A DNA stretch of 48,974 nucleotides from an uncultured Bacteroidota bacterium (GTDB taxonomy: Bacteria; Bacteroidota; Bacteroidia; Flavobacteriales; Flavobacteriaceae). The stretch is from assembly GCA_903861155.1 (NCBI GenBank), contig CAIOTL010000213.1, forward strand, positions 1-48,974, read 5' to 3'. The translations under genes and the position numbers were made by a program. Below, one piece after another: positions 1 to 9,115 of the stretch (positions are counted from its first letter, which is position 1; each line of letters opens with the position of its first letter). The notes below the pieces were generated by a model. It made no database searches. It saw only the letters and a program-made list of their open reading frames with translations, and was not told the origin of the DNA.

Positions 1-147
1 ATTGTATTGAAAACAATATATATATTTTTTATTCGTTGTATTTTTTTGACAATGCTATTCTGATTCTTTTTTAAAAGTAAATTCTCCAATCGAATTATTA
101 ATTTTATTTGAATACTTTAAGTACTTTTGAATAAACCTAATACGAAA

Positions 148-1143
148 ATGACCAAAAACATAAAATTCGCAGTAATTGGTGGGGGAAGTTGGGCAACGGC
201 TATAGCCAAAATGCTTTGTGTAAACCTAGAAGAAATTGCTTGGTATATGCGAAATATGGATTCCATCGAACACATAAAAGTCCACCATCACAATCCAAAT
301 TACTTGAGTTCTGTTGAATTTGACACTAAAAAATTAAAACTCACCAGTGATATCAATGAAGCTGTAGCTTATGCTGATTATATCATTTTTGCTATTCCTT
401 CGGCATTTTTGAGCGGCGAACTTACAAAGTTAACTGTCAGCCTTAAAGACAAAGTTATTTTCTCAGCCATCAAAGGAATTGTTCCCGAAACAAGTTTGAT
501 AGTTGGTGAACATTTTAATAAAACATATGGAATTCCTTTCGAAAATATAGGCGTAATCACTGGACCTTGCCACGCCGAAGAAGTCGCATTAGAACGTTTG
601 TCTTATTTGACAATTGCTTGTGGAGATGCAGAAAAAGCTAAAATTGTTGCCCAATATTTATCAAGTAACTACATCAAAACTAAAATCTCTGACGATATCA
701 TCGGCACCGAATATGCAGCAATGCTCAAAAACATTTATGCTATTGCGGCAGGAATTGCACACGGTTTGGGTTACGGCGATAATTTTCAATCGGTTTTGAT
801 GAGTAACGGTATTCGAGAGATGAAGAAATTCATCAGAAAAGTCCATAAAATGAAACGCAATATCAATGATTCCGCTTATCTGGGCGATTTATTGGTAACG
901 GGTTATTCCGTTTTTTCTAGAAACAGAATGTTCGGAAATATGATTGGAAAAGGCTATACCGTAAAATCAGCAATGATGGAAATGAGCATGGTTGCCGAAG
1001 GTTATTATGCTGCCAAAAGCGCTTACAATCTCAATCTGGGTTATGGTGCTAAAACGCCAATAATTGATGCTGTTTATAGCATTTTATACGAAGGGAAATC
1101 AGCTAAGAAGGTTTTTGAAAAATTAACGGAAAAGTTGGATTAG
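148..1143 (+). CDS. gpsA: NAD(P)H-dependent glycerol-3-phosphate dehydrogenase
   Basis: N-terminal Rossmann motif FAVIGGGSWATAIAKML, plus GPCHAEEV and the GLGYGDNFQSVLMSNGI region. The track starts at a TTG (127); ATG 148 (MTKNIKFAVIGGG) is the better start. Confidence 0.93.
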   Translation: MTKNIKFAVIGGGSWATAIAKMLCVNLEEIAWYMRNMDSIEHIKVHHHNPNYLSSVEFDTKKLKLTSDINEAVAYADYIIFAIPSAFLSGELTKLTVSLKDKVIFSAIKGIVPETSLIVGEHFNKTYGIPFENIGVITGPCHAEEVALERLSYLTIACGDAEKAKIVAQYLSSNYIKTKISDDIIGTEYAAMLKNIYAIAAGIAHGLGYGDNFQSVLMSNGIREMKKFIRKVHKMKRNINDSAYLGDLLVTGYSVFSRNRMFGNMIGKGYTVKSAMMEMSMVAEGYYAAKSAYNLNLGYGAKTPIIDAVYSILYEGKSAKKVFEKLTEKLD

Positions 1144-1149
1144 AAACTT

Positions 1150-1557
1150 TTACCTCACAATCACCCCATCCACAAATAAAATGGGAACTTCCTCAACATA
1201 ATCCGGAGTTATGGAATTGGCTCTGAAAATAAATTTTCTATCGTATAATTTGTCGCCCATAAAAAAAGTCAGCATAAACTCATTGTTGAGTGCCAAAACA
1301 CTTTTTTCAATCATCTCGATTTTTACTACCGAAACAGCAGGAACTTCGACGTAGGCGTGTCGCAAAAGGGATGTTTTTTTCATTTCGCCACTGATGGTTC
1401 CAAAAGCTTTGGAAACAATCATTACGCCATCGAGTTTAAAATCGCTGTCATTTACTAAATAAGCATACCAAACTTTTTCCATAAAATCGTCACTCCATTC
1501 CTGAACTGCAGCGATAAAAACGTTTTCTATGGTGGGGATGATGATGTCTTTTTTCAT
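1150..1557 (-). CDS. conserved hypothetical protein (Flavobacteria-type)
   Basis: Intact 135-aa ORF convergent with gpsA, codon usage typical of the window, no recognisable motif. Confidence 0.75.
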   Translation of the reverse strand: MKKDIIIPTIENVFIAAVQEWSDDFMEKVWYAYLVNDSDFKLDGVMIVSKAFGTISGEMKKTSLLRHAYVEVPAVSVVKIEMIEKSVLALNNEFMLTFFMGDKLYDRKFIFRANSITPDYVEEVPILFVDGVIVR

Positions 1558-1593
1558 TTTTAAAGAAACTCTTTGACAAAGTTGAATTTAATT

Positions 1594-2613
1594 TTAGATA
1601 CTGGCTTTAAATTGCTCCAAGAAACGAACGTCATTTTCGTAAAACATTCGAATATCGCCAATTTGATACAACAACATGGCGATTCTTTCGATTCCCATTC
1701 CAAAGGCAAAACCGGTATATTCATCTGGATTGATATTGCAATTTTTTAAGACGTTTGGATCAACCATTCCGCAACCACCAATTTCTAACCAACCCGTTCC
1801 TTTGGTAATTCTATAATCGGTTTCGGTTTTTAAACCCCAATAAATATCAATTTCAGCACTAGGTTCCGTAAACGGAAAATACGACGGTCGAAGACGAATT
1901 TTTGATTTTCCGAACATTTCTTTGGTGAAATATAAAAGCGTTTGCTTCAAATCTGCAAAGGAAACATCTTTGTCAATATACAATCCTTCAACTTGGTGAA
2001 AAATACAGTGGGAACGCGACGAAACGGCTTCGTTACGAAAAACTCTTCCTGGCGAAATCGTTCTGATGGGTGGGACATTATTTTCCATATAACGCACTTG
2101 TACCGATGAGGTATGCGTGCGCAACAAAATATCGGGATTGGTTTGGATAAAAAAAGTGTCTTGCATATCACGAGCAGGATGGTATTCTGGCAAGTTTAAT
2201 GCGGTAAAATTGTGCCAATCATCCTCGATTTCCGGACCTTCAGAAACATTGAATCCTACGTTCGAAAATATATCTATAATTTGGTTTTTTACCAATGAAA
2301 TAGGGTGACGGCTACCAATGATTACAGGTTCAGCCGAACGAGTTAGATCGCCATAAAATCCTTTGATCTCTTCTTTACTTTCTAAAGCTTCTTGAATCGA
2401 TTTAACTTTATCTTCAGCTGAAGATTTCAGCAAATTGATAACTTGTCCAAATTCCTTTTTTTGTTCGTTTGGCACGTTTTTGAATTCGGCAAAAAAGTCC
2501 TTTAAAAGTCCTTTGCTTCCTAGAAATTTGATTCGGAATGCTTCGAGTTCTTCCTTATTTTGTGTTGAAAAAGCCTGCGCTTCGTCGATATATTCTTTTA
2601 TCTTGTCTATCAT
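1594..2613 (-). CDS. pheS: phenylalanine--tRNA ligase subunit alpha
   Basis: Class II aaRS motifs: HPISLVKNQIIDIF, GPEIEDDWHNFTALNLPEYHPARDMQDTFF, RTHTSSVQVR, GFAFGMGIERIAML. Confidence 0.97.
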   Translation of the reverse strand: MIDKIKEYIDEAQAFSTQNKEELEAFRIKFLGSKGLLKDFFAEFKNVPNEQKKEFGQVINLLKSSAEDKVKSIQEALESKEEIKGFYGDLTRSAEPVIIGSRHPISLVKNQIIDIFSNVGFNVSEGPEIEDDWHNFTALNLPEYHPARDMQDTFFIQTNPDILLRTHTSSVQVRYMENNVPPIRTISPGRVFRNEAVSSRSHCIFHQVEGLYIDKDVSFADLKQTLLYFTKEMFGKSKIRLRPSYFPFTEPSAEIDIYWGLKTETDYRITKGTGWLEIGGCGMVDPNVLKNCNINPDEYTGFAFGMGIERIAMLLYQIGDIRMFYENDVRFLEQFKASI

Positions 2614-2650
2614 TTTCATCCAATAATTGAGAGTGCAAATTTAGCTTTTT

Positions 2651-2740
2651 TTAGTGATTAGTGAAAAGTAATTAGTGATAAGTCCAAAAAAAATGGCAGT
2701 TGAGATAATCACTAATTACTTTAAACTATTTACTAATTAA
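2651..2740. repeat. imperfect intergenic palindrome built from degenerate ATTAGTGA units
   Basis: Left arm ttagtgattagtgaaaagtaattagtgataag and right arm ataatcactaattactttaaactatttactaatta. Perfect 15-bp core AAAGTAATTAGTGAT (2665-2679) pairs with ATCACTAATTACTTT (2708-2722). Confidence 0.8.
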
Positions 2741-3089
2741 TAAGTTCCTTTTCTAGAAAATAATTCACAATTGCTTCTTTCATCAAAACTGATTGTTCGC
2801 CTGCTTTTAATGCCGGTAATTCCTCTTTTACTTTGTAGTGTGGCCAACCTTCCTCGTCGAAAAATTCAAATTCATAGAAGCCATAAGGCTCCAACAATCG
2901 ACATATAGCGATGTGCATCAAGTTGAGTTTTTCGTCTTTTTCATATTTTTTATGTACTTTTCCCAGTTCTTGAACGCCAATTAAATAAATTATGGCGTCT
3001 AAATCTAAGTTTTCGCCTTGCGAAAATTGATCGGAAAGTAGGATTACGAGCTGTTCCCAGCGTTCTTTAAGTTTTATATCTCTTGACAT
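2733..3089 (-). CDS. conserved hypothetical protein
   Basis: Intact 118-aa ORF with soluble-protein composition; resembles a small flavobacterial conserved protein. Confidence 0.75.
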   Translation of the reverse strand: MSRDIKLKERWEQLVILLSDQFSQGENLDLDAIIYLIGVQELGKVHKKYEKDEKLNLMHIAICRLLEPYGFYEFEFFDEEGWPHYKVKEELPALKAGEQSVLMKEAIVNYFLEKELIN

Positions 3090-3177
3090 TATTGATTTAG
3101 GATTTTGAGAATTACGATTTGTGTGGTGGAAACAAATCTAAAATTAAAATTTTTTTGACAAAGATAAGAAGTTGCAT

Positions 3178-3207
3178 TTGGTTATTCTATAAATTCGCCT
3201 ATCTTGG
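3178..3207 (+). promoter_or_regulatory. putative Bacteroidota promoter (TTG-N19-TATCTTgG)
   Basis: TTG at 3178-3180, then 19 nt, then TATCTTGG, upstream of the cvpA-like ATG at 3225. One mismatch to TANNTTTG. Confidence 0.4.
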
Positions 3208-3224
3208 TTCTTTATTCTTTTTAT

Positions 3225-3728
3225 ATGAGTTTTTTAGATATTATTTTGGGCGCATTACTTGTTTTTGGTTTGTTTCAAGGAATGCGAAATGGGCTTTTTG
3301 TGGAATTGGCGTCCTTAATTTCGTTGATTTTAGGTATTTATTTGGCCATAAAATTCTCTTCATTTATCAAAGGTTTCCTTTCTCGTTTTGTACATTGGAA
3401 TCCCAAAACAATCCAAATTATTGGCTTTATCCTAACCTTTATTGCCGTTGTTGTCGCAATTTCATTATTGGCAAAGTTTCTCACCAGGGTGGCTAATTTT
3501 GCTCATTTAGGCTGCATAAACAATATTGGCGGCGGGTTTTTACATATTTTAAAAACTATTTTGGTAATAAGCATCCTTATGAATCTTTTCGAAAAAATAA
3601 ATTCCGAAAATACTTTTGCCAAAAAAGAGACATTGGACAAATCACTATTTTATCGTCCTATCCAAAAAACGTCGGGATTCATTTATCCTTCGATTGAAAA
3701 ATGGTATGATGAATTGAAGAAAAAGTAA
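3225..3728 (+). CDS. CvpA family membrane protein
   Basis: MSFLDIILGALLVFGLFQGMRNGLFVELASLISLILGIYLAIKFS is CvpA-like, with multiple TM segments. ATG 3225 preferred over the track start 3204. Confidence 0.85.
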   Translation: MSFLDIILGALLVFGLFQGMRNGLFVELASLISLILGIYLAIKFSSFIKGFLSRFVHWNPKTIQIIGFILTFIAVVVAISLLAKFLTRVANFAHLGCINNIGGGFLHILKTILVISILMNLFEKINSENTFAKKETLDKSLFYRPIQKTSGFIYPSIEKWYDELKKK

Positions 3729-3754
3729 TCCATTTCCAGTTTGCTTATTGTAAA

Positions 3755-4498
3755 CTATTTTACTTCCTTAATCGCATTTTTGTCAATCCAGCCTTCGGTT
3801 CCATCGTTCAATTGAATTTTTTTCCAATTACTCAAGGTTTCTTGTACAAAAACAATGGTTCCTTCGTGGAGCATAAAAACAGTAGAACTCAACATTTGAG
3901 GTTCGCTTTTCACCGAAACAACCTCTGCAAAAACAACGGCAGGTCTTTCGTTTTCAAAGTCGTTTTTCTCGGAAATTGCAGCCGAAACGCTAATCAATAA
4001 CAGAAATAGCAAAGCAAACATTCCGAAGAAAAATATACGTTTAGACAAGGTAACTTGCGAAAAGTAATATCCCATAAAAAACAGGAGAAAAAAAGTGGAA
4101 AATCCAACCGAGATCCAGGCCCAAGTATTGTAATGAAAGGTCGAAGTGAAATCGTGAATCATTTTTGAAAAGCCCACTTTTGGCACTTCTTTTACTTCGT
4201 CTATGGTTAGTTTTTGGGAAAATTTGAGATTGTTTTGTATTTCACGGTCATCCGGATGGAGCACCAAAGCCTTTTCATAATTATAAATTGCAGGAGCGAC
4301 CTTGTTCAATTTATAATAGCAATTCCCAATATTGAAATACAATTCCGCTGATTCCTTTTTTGTTGCCAAAACACTTTCATAGGCCTTTACCGCTTGTTCG
4401 TATTTCCCTTTTTGGTACAAGGAATTCCCTGTTTCGAAGCTACTTTGAGCAAATAAGACTTGGGTCATTAGTAGCAATATAAATAGTATCTTTTTCAT
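3755..4498 (-). CDS. batE: TPR plus SH3-like domain membrane protein, BatE
   Basis: Signal peptide, TPR repeats (ELYFNIGNCYYKLNKVAPAIYNYEKALVLHP), TM segment, C-terminal SH3-like EGWIDKNAIKEV. Position in the Bat operon. Start at MKKILFILL (4498). Confidence 0.85.
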   Translation of the reverse strand: MKKILFILLLMTQVLFAQSSFETGNSLYQKGKYEQAVKAYESVLATKKESAELYFNIGNCYYKLNKVAPAIYNYEKALVLHPDDREIQNNLKFSQKLTIDEVKEVPKVGFSKMIHDFTSTFHYNTWAWISVGFSTFFLLFFMGYYFSQVTLSKRIFFFGMFALLFLLLISVSAAISEKNDFENERPAVVFAEVVSVKSEPQMLSSTVFMLHEGTIVFVQETLSNWKKIQLNDGTEGWIDKNAIKEVK

Positions 4499-4537
4499 TT
4501 TATCATTTGTAAGTTTTGGATTTTCCATTCGCAAATC

Positions 4538-6298
4538 CTATATCTGTATTTGTTTTTCCAAATCTGAAATTATCACTACCGCTTTTTCAAAATCATTTTG
4601 AATAGTGGAACTTGATGTTAATGCATATCGCGCCAGCTCGCAGTTTTCAGTGAGCGCTATGAAATCAATTACCGTTTCGGGACTTGCATTTCTAGACAAC
4701 AAGAGTTCTTGAATGTTACTTTTGCTCATGTCCGAAGTTTCGATATGCAGTTTGGCCTTCAAGAAATTGTGCATCGCTTTTTCCAACGCCACATAAAATG
4801 GTTCCTTGTTATTGATTTGTTTCTTGGCTTCCGATAAATATTTTTTAGCCAATCTGTTGTTCATTTTTATTCTGTTGCTAATGACATCGCCATTTATGGC
4901 TTCTTTTTTCTTTTTAAACAAGATAATCAACGGAAGAATTAAAAACGGCAAAAACAATAAGCCATAAAAGGTTTTTGAATCAAGAAAATCTTCCTTGTTC
5001 ATAGAAACTAGATTGCTTTTTAACTTGATATATTTGAATTGTTCAGTTCGAGAAATTACGTTTTTAGAAATTTCTGGTGTTGTTGTCGATGGTTGGTTAT
5101 TGGCCATTGGGTCATCGAGAACATTGACCATAATTTTTGGTGAGCTGATGGTTTTGTATTTTCCTGAACCCAAATCAAAATAAGAGAATTGTATTGATTT
5201 TATTGGGTAATTTCCTTTAGATTGTGGAATTATGGTATAACTGTCAGAGATTTTTCCATACATTCCCGTCAAAACCGTATTCACTTGTTCACTATGAACT
5301 GGGTCATACATTTCCAATGAATTTGGAACCACCGGTTTTGGCAAAGTAAATAATTTCATATTCCCGTTTCCGGTAACGCTGACAATCAAATTAAGACTTT
5401 CTCCACTTTTTAAACTGGTTTTCGAAGGCGTTACCCTGAAATCGAATTTTCCCACGGCACCCGAAAATCCTTCCGGTTTTCCAGCCTCTGGAAGCGGCCT
5501 TACAGCGATTGTTTTTGCCCCGGCAGAAACTCTTTTATTCCCATTGACAACTACCACTCTCCCAAACATATCTCTACGATTTGTGGGCAATTGTACATCG
5601 ATGTCTAATGATAATGGCTCAATAACCAGTTTTCCTGATTTTTGAGGATATAAAACCGTTTTTCTGAGCACCACAAAACGGTATTTTTCTCCTTTAAACA
5701 TTCCTTCTTCACCAACGAGTTGTTTGATGTCAATGTTTTGACTCCAAAAATCATTGTATTTGGGTTTGTCGAGTTCTCGCCAATTCGTGATTCCGATATT
5801 GTAGCTGAAGTATAGTTTATATACGACCGTAATCGGTTCGTTGATGTACGGATTCGTTTTAGAAATATCGGCAACAAGATAAATATTGTTATCGGCAGAA
5901 ACCTGCGCATCGTTCGGATCTTTAGGCTGTTCTACTGCCGCGGTAACATTGATTTTTATTGGAGACGTCTTATAAATTTGCCCATTGTATTCTATGGAAG
6001 CTTGCTTTATAATTAAATTTCCTTTTTGTTGGGGCAAAAGATAATAGGAATAGGTTTTTTCGAAAGAACTTTTCCCATTAACCCATGATTGACTTACTTG
6101 CTGACTTGGCCCTGCAATAATTTTAAATCCTTCAAAAGAGGGCTGGTTAAAATTGTCTCCGTCAATGTTCATTGTAAAATCGATGCGAAGTCTCTCGTTT
6201 AGTCCAAGCGTGTTTTTGCTCACCTTGGCTTCAAATTGTACTTGAGCCAAAAGGGAGTTGCACACCATTAAAACAATCGCTACTATAAATTTTTTCAT
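4538..6298 (-). CDS. batD: BatD family oxygen-tolerance-type protein
   Basis: Signal peptide, FEAKVSKNTLGLNERLRIDFTMN (BatD N-terminus), FRVTPSKTSLKSGESLNLIVSVTGNGN, TM near the C-terminus. Position in the Bat operon. Confidence 0.9.
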   Translation of the reverse strand: MKKFIVAIVLMVCNSLLAQVQFEAKVSKNTLGLNERLRIDFTMNIDGDNFNQPSFEGFKIIAGPSQQVSQSWVNGKSSFEKTYSYYLLPQQKGNLIIKQASIEYNGQIYKTSPIKINVTAAVEQPKDPNDAQVSADNNIYLVADISKTNPYINEPITVVYKLYFSYNIGITNWRELDKPKYNDFWSQNIDIKQLVGEEGMFKGEKYRFVVLRKTVLYPQKSGKLVIEPLSLDIDVQLPTNRRDMFGRVVVVNGNKRVSAGAKTIAVRPLPEAGKPEGFSGAVGKFDFRVTPSKTSLKSGESLNLIVSVTGNGNMKLFTLPKPVVPNSLEMYDPVHSEQVNTVLTGMYGKISDSYTIIPQSKGNYPIKSIQFSYFDLGSGKYKTISSPKIMVNVLDDPMANNQPSTTTPEISKNVISRTEQFKYIKLKSNLVSMNKEDFLDSKTFYGLLFLPFLILPLIILFKKKKEAINGDVISNRIKMNNRLAKKYLSEAKKQINNKEPFYVALEKAMHNFLKAKLHIETSDMSKSNIQELLLSRNASPETVIDFIALTENCELARYALTSSSTIQNDFEKAVVIISDLEKQIQI

Positions 6299-6315
6299 TT
6301 TTTTATCCTATTGAA

Positions 6316-7074
6316 TTACCAATCTTTATCCGTCTGAACTGGTTTTCCTTTCACTTTTTGTGCGTTAACTTTGTCTTGAATCTTTTTTTCTTCGTTGTTT
6401 ACCGCATCCAAAAGATTTTCTAGTCGCTGTTTCGAAATCCCCCCAGGTTTGGGTTTTGGCTGACCTTGATCTCCGGGTTTATCATCGTTTTTACCCTCCT
6501 TCGGTTTTTCCTTATCTTTTCCTTTATCGTCTTTTTTATCTTTGTCTCCGTTTTTCTTGTCGTCCTTTTTATCCTTGTTTTTGTCGTCCTTTTTCTTGTC
6601 GTCTTTCTTGTCCTTGTTTTTATCTTTTTTCTTGTCGTCTTTCGGAGGATTTTCTTTTAGTTTTTTCTTAGCCAATGCATAATTGTACCTTGTTTGCTCG
6701 TCAGAAGGCTTGCTTCTCAACGCGTTTTTATAGGCTTCAACAGCTTCGGAATAATTCTTCTCCTTCATAAAAACATTTCCCAAATTGTGAAATGCCTGAT
6801 GTTTTTGAGTTTTTGTTTTAGCGTTTTTAATAGCTTTTGCATATTCAAATTTAGCTTCCGAATTTTGGTTTTGCTTGTAAATCGCATTTCCCAAATTATA
6901 GGAAGCTTCCGCTTTTTTAGGGGATTTTGAATGCGAAATTCTATAATCAGCTTCTGCGTCAACAAACTTTTTTTCAGCATATTCATCGTTTGCTTTGGGC
7001 AAATTTTTGTCTTTTTCTTGCGCCGAAACAGCGAAAGAAAATGCCAGTAAAGTATATAGTATATAATTTTTCAT
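6316..7074 (-). CDS. batC: TPR protein BatC with Lys/Asp-rich low-complexity linker
   Basis: Signal peptide, TPR motifs (AFHNLGNVFMKEKNYSEAVEAYKNALRSKPSD), then a ~65-aa K/D/N-rich tract. 1-nt overlap with batB. Confidence 0.88.
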   Translation of the reverse strand: MKNYILYTLLAFSFAVSAQEKDKNLPKANDEYAEKKFVDAEADYRISHSKSPKKAEASYNLGNAIYKQNQNSEAKFEYAKAIKNAKTKTQKHQAFHNLGNVFMKEKNYSEAVEAYKNALRSKPSDEQTRYNYALAKKKLKENPPKDDKKKDKNKDKKDDKKKDDKNKDKKDDKKNGDKDKKDDKGKDKEKPKEGKNDDKPGDQGQPKPKPGGISKQRLENLLDAVNNEEKKIQDKVNAQKVKGKPVQTDKDW

Positions 7075-8108
7075 TATTCTTTTTCGTTAAATAAATTCAA
7101 CTTTCTCACCCATTTTGTCTTTCTTTCCAAAAAGAAAACATCCAAAAACAACAAGACGAAAGCAAAACCTAAAAACCATTGAAATTGTGATTGAAAATCG
7201 GCCATTTGGGTCGATTCAAACTCCGTTTTTTGAATGTTGTTGAGCGCATTTTTCACGAAATAAAGCACTTCTTTGGTGTTATTTCCGTTTACATATCCGC
7301 CTTTCGTGGCTTTGGCAATGGCTTTTAAACTTTCTGGATTCATCTTGGTGATAACAACTTCATTGTTTTTGTCGCGTTTAAAACTTTGGACAATCCCATT
7401 TACTTTTAGAGGAATTGTGCTTCCTTTTTCGGTTCCAACTCCAATGGTTATGATTTTCATTCCCTGTTTATTGGCTTCGGCAGCAGCTTCTTCTGCACCT
7501 TCCGAATGATCTTCACCATCAGAAATCAGAATCAATAATTTGCTGGTTTTGCTTTTGTCATCAAAATAAGTCGAAGATAATTTTATGGCTTCGACCAGCG
7601 AAGTTCCCTGCGAAGAAACAATATCGGTGTTCATACTTTGCAAAAACATTTTTGCCACACCATAATCGGTTGTAATTGGCAAAACGGGAAAAGCACTTCC
7701 GGCGTAAGCCACGATTCCAATTCTGTCACTTCCCAACTCATTGATAAGCTGCGAAACGATTTGTTTGCTTTTTTCCAATCTACTCGGTGCAACGTCTTCG
7801 GCAAGCATACTTTTGGAAACATCCATCGCAAAAACAATGTCGATTCCTTCTCGTTTTACCTTTTCCATTTTGGTTCCAATTTTTGGATTCACCAATCCAA
7901 AAATTATCCCTACCAATGCCAAAAGCATCACGACCAACTTCAAAACAGGTTTGAAAACAGAACTTTCCGGACTTAGTTTTTTTACCAAATCCAAATCACC
8001 GAATTCGCGTTGTTTTTTTCTTTTCCAATACAAATTCAATAGGAAAAACACCCCCACAATTGGCAATATAAAAAGGAGATATAAATATATTTTTTCGTCT
8101 AATTCCAT
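7074..8108 (-). CDS. batB: vWA domain-containing protein BatB
   Basis: MIDAS motif DVSKSMLAEDVAPSRLEKSK, ITTDYGV, ISDGEDHSEGAEEAA; TM segments at both ends. Confidence 0.9.
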   Translation of the reverse strand: MELDEKIYLYLLFILPIVGVFFLLNLYWKRKKQREFGDLDLVKKLSPESSVFKPVLKLVVMLLALVGIIFGLVNPKIGTKMEKVKREGIDIVFAMDVSKSMLAEDVAPSRLEKSKQIVSQLINELGSDRIGIVAYAGSAFPVLPITTDYGVAKMFLQSMNTDIVSSQGTSLVEAIKLSSTYFDDKSKTSKLLILISDGEDHSEGAEEAAAEANKQGMKIITIGVGTEKGSTIPLKVNGIVQSFKRDKNNEVVITKMNPESLKAIAKATKGGYVNGNNTKEVLYFVKNALNNIQKTEFESTQMADFQSQFQWFLGFAFVLLFLDVFFLERKTKWVRKLNLFNEKE

Positions 8109-8113
8109 TTTGC

Positions 8114-9115
8114 TTATATAAAACTTCTGTAAACCGTGTTTCGCAATCCAATTTCCAACAGGATTAAAAAGCCTGCAAGCCAGACAAATGGCCTATATTT
8201 TTCGTCATAATCATAGAATCGTAATTCTTTGATTTCACTCGTTTCCAGCTTGTTGATGGAAGCATAAATGGCGGCTAATTTGCTATTGCTCGATGCCCTG
8301 AAATATTTTCCCTCCGTTTTTTGGGCAATACTTTTCAATAATTGTTCGTCAATTTCAACTTTCATCATTTGGAATAAAATTTGACCATTTGGCGCCAGCG
8401 CATAAGGCGATTCTGCCATTCCGTTTGTTCCAATTCCTATCGTGTAGACTTTTATTCCGTATTGTTTGGCAATATCCGCAGCCGTTTCGGGTTCGATAAA
8501 ACCCGCGTTATTCACCCCGTCAGTCATAAGAATAATCACTTTACTCTTGGCTTTGCTGTCCTTTAATCGGTTTATGGCTGTCGACAATCCCATTCCTATT
8601 CCTGTTCCGTCCTGCAAAACATTGTCGTATTTGATGCTTTTTATCGCCTCAAGAACAACTGCTCTATCACTGGTAACGGGAGTTTTTGTATACGCTTCGG
8701 AAGTATAAACCACCAGTCCAATCCTGTCATTTGGTCTTTCTTCGATGAAATTGGCGGCTACCTCTTTTAAAGCTTCCATACGATTTGGCTTTAAATCTCT
8801 CGAAAGCATACTTCCCGAAATATCGACTGCCATCACAATATCAATTCCTCTCGTGGTTTTTGTTTTATTGCTTATGTCAACTGTTCTGGGTCTTGCCATC
8901 GCAAAGATTAAGGAGCTTAACGCCAATAAACGAAACACGTTCAACATTGGTTTTAGCTTTGCCAAAAGCGAATTCGAATTCTTGAATCCTTGAATGGAAC
9001 TGATTTTCAATGCCGCCGATTGGTGGTTTCTTTTCAAAAATAACCAGGCAATCGCCATTGGAATCAGCAGAAACAACCAAAAAAACTCTGGGTTCAAAAA
9101 AGTTATTTTTCCCAT
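8114..9115 (-). CDS. batA: vWA domain-containing protein BatA
   Basis: MIDAS motif AVDISGSMLSRDLKPNRMEALK, PVTSDRAVVLEAI, MTDGVNNAGFI; flanking TM segments. Confidence 0.92.
   Translation of the reverse strand: MGKITFLNPEFFWLFLLIPMAIAWLFLKRNHQSAALKISSIQGFKNSNSLLAKLKPMLNVFRLLALSSLIFAMARPRTVDISNKTKTTRGIDIVMAVDISGSMLSRDLKPNRMEALKEVAANFIEERPNDRIGLVVYTSEAYTKTPVTSDRAVVLEAIKSIKYDNVLQDGTGIGMGLSTAINRLKDSKAKSKVIILMTDGVNNAGFIEPETAADIAKQYGIKVYTIGIGTNGMAESPYALAPNGQILFQMMKVEIDEQLLKSIAQKTEGKYFRASSNSKLAAIYASINKLETSEIKELRFYDYDEKYRPFVWLAGFLILLEIGLRNTVYRSFI

Noticed and set aside
6456-6671. Plus-strand ORFs opposite batC
   Set aside because: They are antisense translations of the low-complexity K/D tract, giving biased F/L/V/C-rich peptides.
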